Shown here piece after piece: positions 61,178-64,000 of a stretch of DNA of 64,000 bases. The notes under the pieces were generated by a model, which was not told where the DNA came from, ran no database searches, and saw only the letters and a list, made by a program, of their open reading frames with translations. Each line of letters begins with the position of its first letter. The first letter of the stretch is position 1. The position numbers were made by a program, and so were the translations under genes. Origin of the DNA: Nymphaea colorata (lineage: Eukaryota; Streptophyta; Magnoliopsida; Nymphaeales; Nymphaeaceae); contig NC_045144.1 in assembly GCF_008831285.2 (NCBI RefSeq), forward strand, positions 17,995,716-18,059,715, given 5' to 3'.

Positions 61178-63649
61178 TTACCAAAAATCTCCACATGAGC
61201 AGACCCCATCCCTGAAATGGTGGAACCTACTAGAATCCCTCACTGTAATATCCCTTCCTACTATCTTTGATATCAACTTGATGGCTACATGACAATCTGC
61301 ACATGCACGTAAGTTCTTTATCACTGTAATTGGTGATCCTGGAGGTGTATTAATGAGAGCAAATGCAACAGCTAATTTCTCACTGTGGTACCGCAGGGCC
61401 TCAATTTTAGCTTCTTCCTTGATTCTATGAAGAACGCAGCTCGTATCAGGCTTGAAGCCCATCCATATCATTTTCTGATGAAGCATGTCTAATGTTGCTT
61501 TTACCTCTTCCATCTGTGGACAGGAATCATCGTTAGCAGAAAATGAATAAGTTTTCTGCTTAATCACCACCCAACTGTATGCTGGCTCCTTAATGAGTCC
61601 TCTACCCTTCATGGACTTTTTCACATTGGCAACATCTTCCCATCTCCCTGCCGCTGCATAGATGTTCGACATGGCAATGTAAGGGGAAGCGTCTCTAGGT
61701 CCTATATGGAACAATTGATCTGCAGTTCTCTGTGCCAGTTGTGGATTACTATGGATCTTGCATGAGTTTAAAATTGATGACAACATAATTTCATCTGGTT
61801 CAAAAGGCATGTCATTTATTAGTTTCTCTGCATCATCAAGTTTTCCTATTCGGCCCAAGACATCAACCATGCAAGCATAATGTTCTCGCCTGGGATGTAT
61901 ACCATAAATTTTACTCATAGAATTGAAGACGTAAAATCCTTCATCTGCCATTCCAGCATGACTGCAGGCAGAAAGCAGACTCAGGAAGGTGGCTGAATCC
62001 GGATACGCTCCCAACTTCAGCATTTCATCAAAAAGATCCAAAGCAGCCTTTCCACACCCATTCTGCGCATAAGCAGAGATCATAGAATTCCATGAGACGA
62101 TGTTTCTGTTAGGCATCTCCTTGAAAGCTAACATGGAATACTCGATAGAACCACACTTTGCATACATGTCAAGAAGTGCACTCCCTGTGAACACATTGGA
62201 CATGAATCCAGATTTAAGCATGGCTGAGTGGACTTGCCTTCCTAAATCGAGCAATGCTAAACTTGCACAAGCACTCAGAATACTAGAAAATGTCGCCTGA
62301 TCCGAGTGGATTCCCAACATTCGCATCTCAGAGAAGAATTGCATGGCTTTCCCATAAGAGCACTGCTGTATATATCCGGAAATAAGTGATGTCCATGAAA
62401 CCGTGTTCAAATCTTTCCTCCCCCTAAACAAGCTCTCTGCAATCTCCAAGTTTCCACATTTAGCATATAGGTCAATTAACGCATTGCAAACTGAAATCTC
62501 AGACTCGGCCGAGGTTATGATAGCTTGAGCATGGACCTGCTTACCAACATTCAGAGCCGTCGAATTCGCTAACATGCTTAATATAGTAGCAAAAGGGTAC
62601 TGTTTAGGATCGAAGCCAGCAAATTGTAATTTCCTGAAGAGATTGAAAGACTCTTCCCACTGGCCATCCCAAGCATAGGAAGTGATTACAATATTGTATG
62701 AAACACAGTCCCTTTGAGGCATTTCGTCAAAAAGCAGTGTTGCATCACCAATTTCATCACTCTTTACATACATATCAAGCAATGCATTGCTGACAAAAAC
62801 ATTCCACTCATAATTCATCTTGACCACGCAGCCATGAATCTGCACTCCAAGGCCAACATCGCCAATAACTGTACAAGCTGCAATGACGCCGGCGAATGTG
62901 AACTCGGTGGGCCTCAAACCAGATTTTTGAAGCTCTAGGAAGAGAACCAACGGTTCCTCTGCAATCCCATTCTTAGTATAGCCTGCAATCATCGCATTAA
63001 ATGTCACGCAATCTCGCCGAGGCATCTGATCCAACAATTGGCGCGCACAACTCAGAAGCCCGGATTTACAGTAAGAATCAAGCAGCGTGTTAGCTACAAG
63101 GAGGGTGGAACCATACCCGAACTTTACCACGAGGGAGTGAACCTGACGAACACTGTTCGATTGCCCACCAACATTGCAGGCTGACAACAGGGTGGTGAGA
63201 GTGACACGGTCAGGCTGCTGGTCAGACCTTCTCATCTCTGAAAAGAGGCCAAAAGCTTCTCCAGTCTCGCCGGACTGCGCATGCCCGGCCATCATGACTG
63301 TCCATGTGATCAAGTTGCGGTCCGTGGCGCGGTCAAAAAGCCGCCGTGCTTCACAGACATCGCGAGAAGTCACGTAGCCAGAAATCAACGTATTCCAGGA
63401 GATAACATTTCTTTGAGCCATTTCCTCGAACAGTTTGCGTGCTTGGGAGAGCTCCCCATCTTTTACGAGGCAGTCGATCACATAGTTGAGACCATAGATT
63501 TGTGGGCAGAAACCAGTTTTTATCATGTGAGAGTCTACATGGTTGGGGTGACCTGGGTTATGGACTGAGGGCCTTATAGAGGTCCTGGTAGCAAGATAGG
63601 TCCGGGAAAAAGCGAAAGAATGGCGGAAATCCACTCCAAAAAATTTCAT
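61178..63649 (-). CDS. DYW-class pentatricopeptide repeat protein (823 aa, intronless)
   Basis: PLS-type PPR proteins bind organelle RNA, and their DYW domain deaminates C to U. Residues 1-50 are basic, Ser/Arg/Phe-rich and non-acidic, as in a mitochondrial or plastid targeting peptide. About 17 PPR motifs cover residues 51-618 in P-L-S order (for example [36 protein letters not shown]). E/E+ follows at about 619-690, then DYW at 690-823 with the zinc and catalytic set HSE (756-758), CADCH (783-787) and CSC (817-819). The protein ends Asp-Phe-Trp instead of Asp-Tyr-Trp. I take the ATG at 63649; the open frame runs 18 codons further up but only to a TTG. From memory it is most like the Arabidopsis At2g01510 type; a search would settle this. 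Confidence 0.95.
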   Translation of the reverse strand: MKFFGVDFRHSFAFSRTYLATRTSIRPSVHNPGHPNHVDSHMIKTGFCPQIYGLNYVIDCLVKDGELSQARKLFEEMAQRNVISWNTLISGYVTSRDVCEARRLFDRATDRNLITWTVMMAGHAQSGETGEAFGLFSEMRRSDQQPDRVTLTTLLSACNVGGQSNSVRQVHSLVVKFGYGSTLLVANTLLDSYCKSGLLSCARQLLDQMPRRDCVTFNAMIAGYTKNGIAEEPLVLFLELQKSGLRPTEFTFAGVIAACTVIGDVGLGVQIHGCVVKMNYEWNVFVSNALLDMYVKSDEIGDATLLFDEMPQRDCVSYNIVITSYAWDGQWEESFNLFRKLQFAGFDPKQYPFATILSMLANSTALNVGKQVHAQAIITSAESEISVCNALIDLYAKCGNLEIAESLFRGRKDLNTVSWTSLISGYIQQCSYGKAMQFFSEMRMLGIHSDQATFSSILSACASLALLDLGRQVHSAMLKSGFMSNVFTGSALLDMYAKCGSIEYSMLAFKEMPNRNIVSWNSMISAYAQNGCGKAALDLFDEMLKLGAYPDSATFLSLLSACSHAGMADEGFYVFNSMSKIYGIHPRREHYACMVDVLGRIGKLDDAEKLINDMPFEPDEIMLSSILNSCKIHSNPQLAQRTADQLFHIGPRDASPYIAMSNIYAAAGRWEDVANVKKSMKGRGLIKEPAYSWVVIKQKTYSFSANDDSCPQMEEVKATLDMLHQKMIWMGFKPDTSCVLHRIKEEAKIEALRYHSEKLAVAFALINTPPGSPITVIKNLRACADCHVAIKLISKIVGRDITVRDSSRFHHFRDGVCSCGDFW

Positions 63650-64000
63650 GAGAACATAGAAAGAAGCAGACGACAATGAGTTGCTAAGTGACCTGTAGGC
63701 CAATATAAATGGATCTTGGGAAAAACTTTTCCTGTTTGCTTTTCTCTTTTGTTTCTGTTTTCTTGATCAGTTGGGAGGAGGCGAAGAGCCGCAAACGCAT
63801 TTCGTGAAAGCCTTTGGAAGTAGGCCGTCTGATTTTATAAGTTTTTGTAGTAAACGATCATCTCAAGATCTTCAAAATGACATTACTTCCAAGTCCACTT
63901 GAAACATCTTTTCAAGTCAAGTTTCAGTGTGTTATTGTTTTTAGACTACATCTTTCAAGTCAAGCTTTAGTGTGTTATTTTTTACTACAAATGATAGCAA
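63650..64000. other. 5' flank of the PPR gene
   Basis: Upstream leader and promoter of the minus-strand PPR gene. A CTTTTCTCTTTTG-like pyrimidine tract on the plus strand (63738-63752) would give a purine-rich leader. A near-duplicate TTCAAGTCAAG(T/C)TT(T/C)AGTGTGTTATT occurs at about 63912-63939 and 63955-63981. No further gene before the window ends. Confidence 0.45.

Noticed and set aside
63650-63703. N-terminal extension of the PPR protein by 18 residues
   Set aside because: The extended frame begins at a TTG; the first ATG is at 63649.

Overview
This window is nuclear DNA from a flowering plant. The evidence is the spliced GT-AG genes, a long AT-rich intergenic fraction full of AT/CT microsatellites and small non-autonomous transposons, a plastid-type monofunctional aspartate kinase, an auxin response factor, and an intronless DYW-class pentatricopeptide repeat (PPR) gene. 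The lineage cannot be fixed from the sequence alone.

Four protein-coding genes can be supported. (1) 12660-18451, plus strand: a 13-exon aspartate kinase of 577 aa with a plastid-type N-terminus, an ATP-binding kinase core and paired ACT domains. Its TATA box is near 11451, it has a GC-rich leader without any upstream ATG, and intron 10 is a GC-AG intron. (2) 24916-32119, minus strand: a 14-exon ARF2-type auxin response factor of 857 aa with B3, Auxin_resp and PB1 domains and a tasiR-ARF target site in exon 12. Its 1.86-kb intron 6 carries a roughly 480-bp inverted-repeat element. (3) 56605-57153, plus strand: a small intronless CGR1-type ribosomal RNA processing protein of 182 aa. (4) 61178-63649, minus strand: an intronless 823-aa PPR protein ending in Asp-Phe-Trp. 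Lysine/threonine/methionine synthesis, auxin response, ribosome assembly and organelle RNA editing have no obvious shared pathway, so this is ordinary plant gene order and not a cluster.

Layout: 1-3289 is AT-rich intergenic DNA with MITE-like and hAT-like debris. 3290-8100 is a tandem array whose roughly 947-bp units each hold three diverged monomers, one of which carries an internally inverted segment. 8101-11450 is intergenic, then the aspartate kinase locus runs to about 18.5 kb. 18.5-24.9 kb has no recognisable gene. 24.9-32.5 kb is the ARF2 locus and leader. 32.5-56.3 kb is a long gene-poor stretch full of microsatellites, small TIR elements (two with perfect 10-bp target duplications), one SINE candidate, a G21 tract running into a palindrome and an A42 tract. 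56.3-57.2 kb holds the CGR1-type gene, 57.2-61.2 kb has nothing recognised, and the PPR gene occupies the right end.

No retrotransposon polymerase, transposase, CRISPR array, ribosomal RNA gene or convincing tRNA gene was seen. The items most worth following are the higher-order tandem array with its internal inversion, the long hairpin element inside the ARF2 intron, the GC-AG intron and the small-element family with 10-bp target duplications. All exon boundaries were read by eye from reading-frame continuity, splice signals and family conservation; no transcript data were available.
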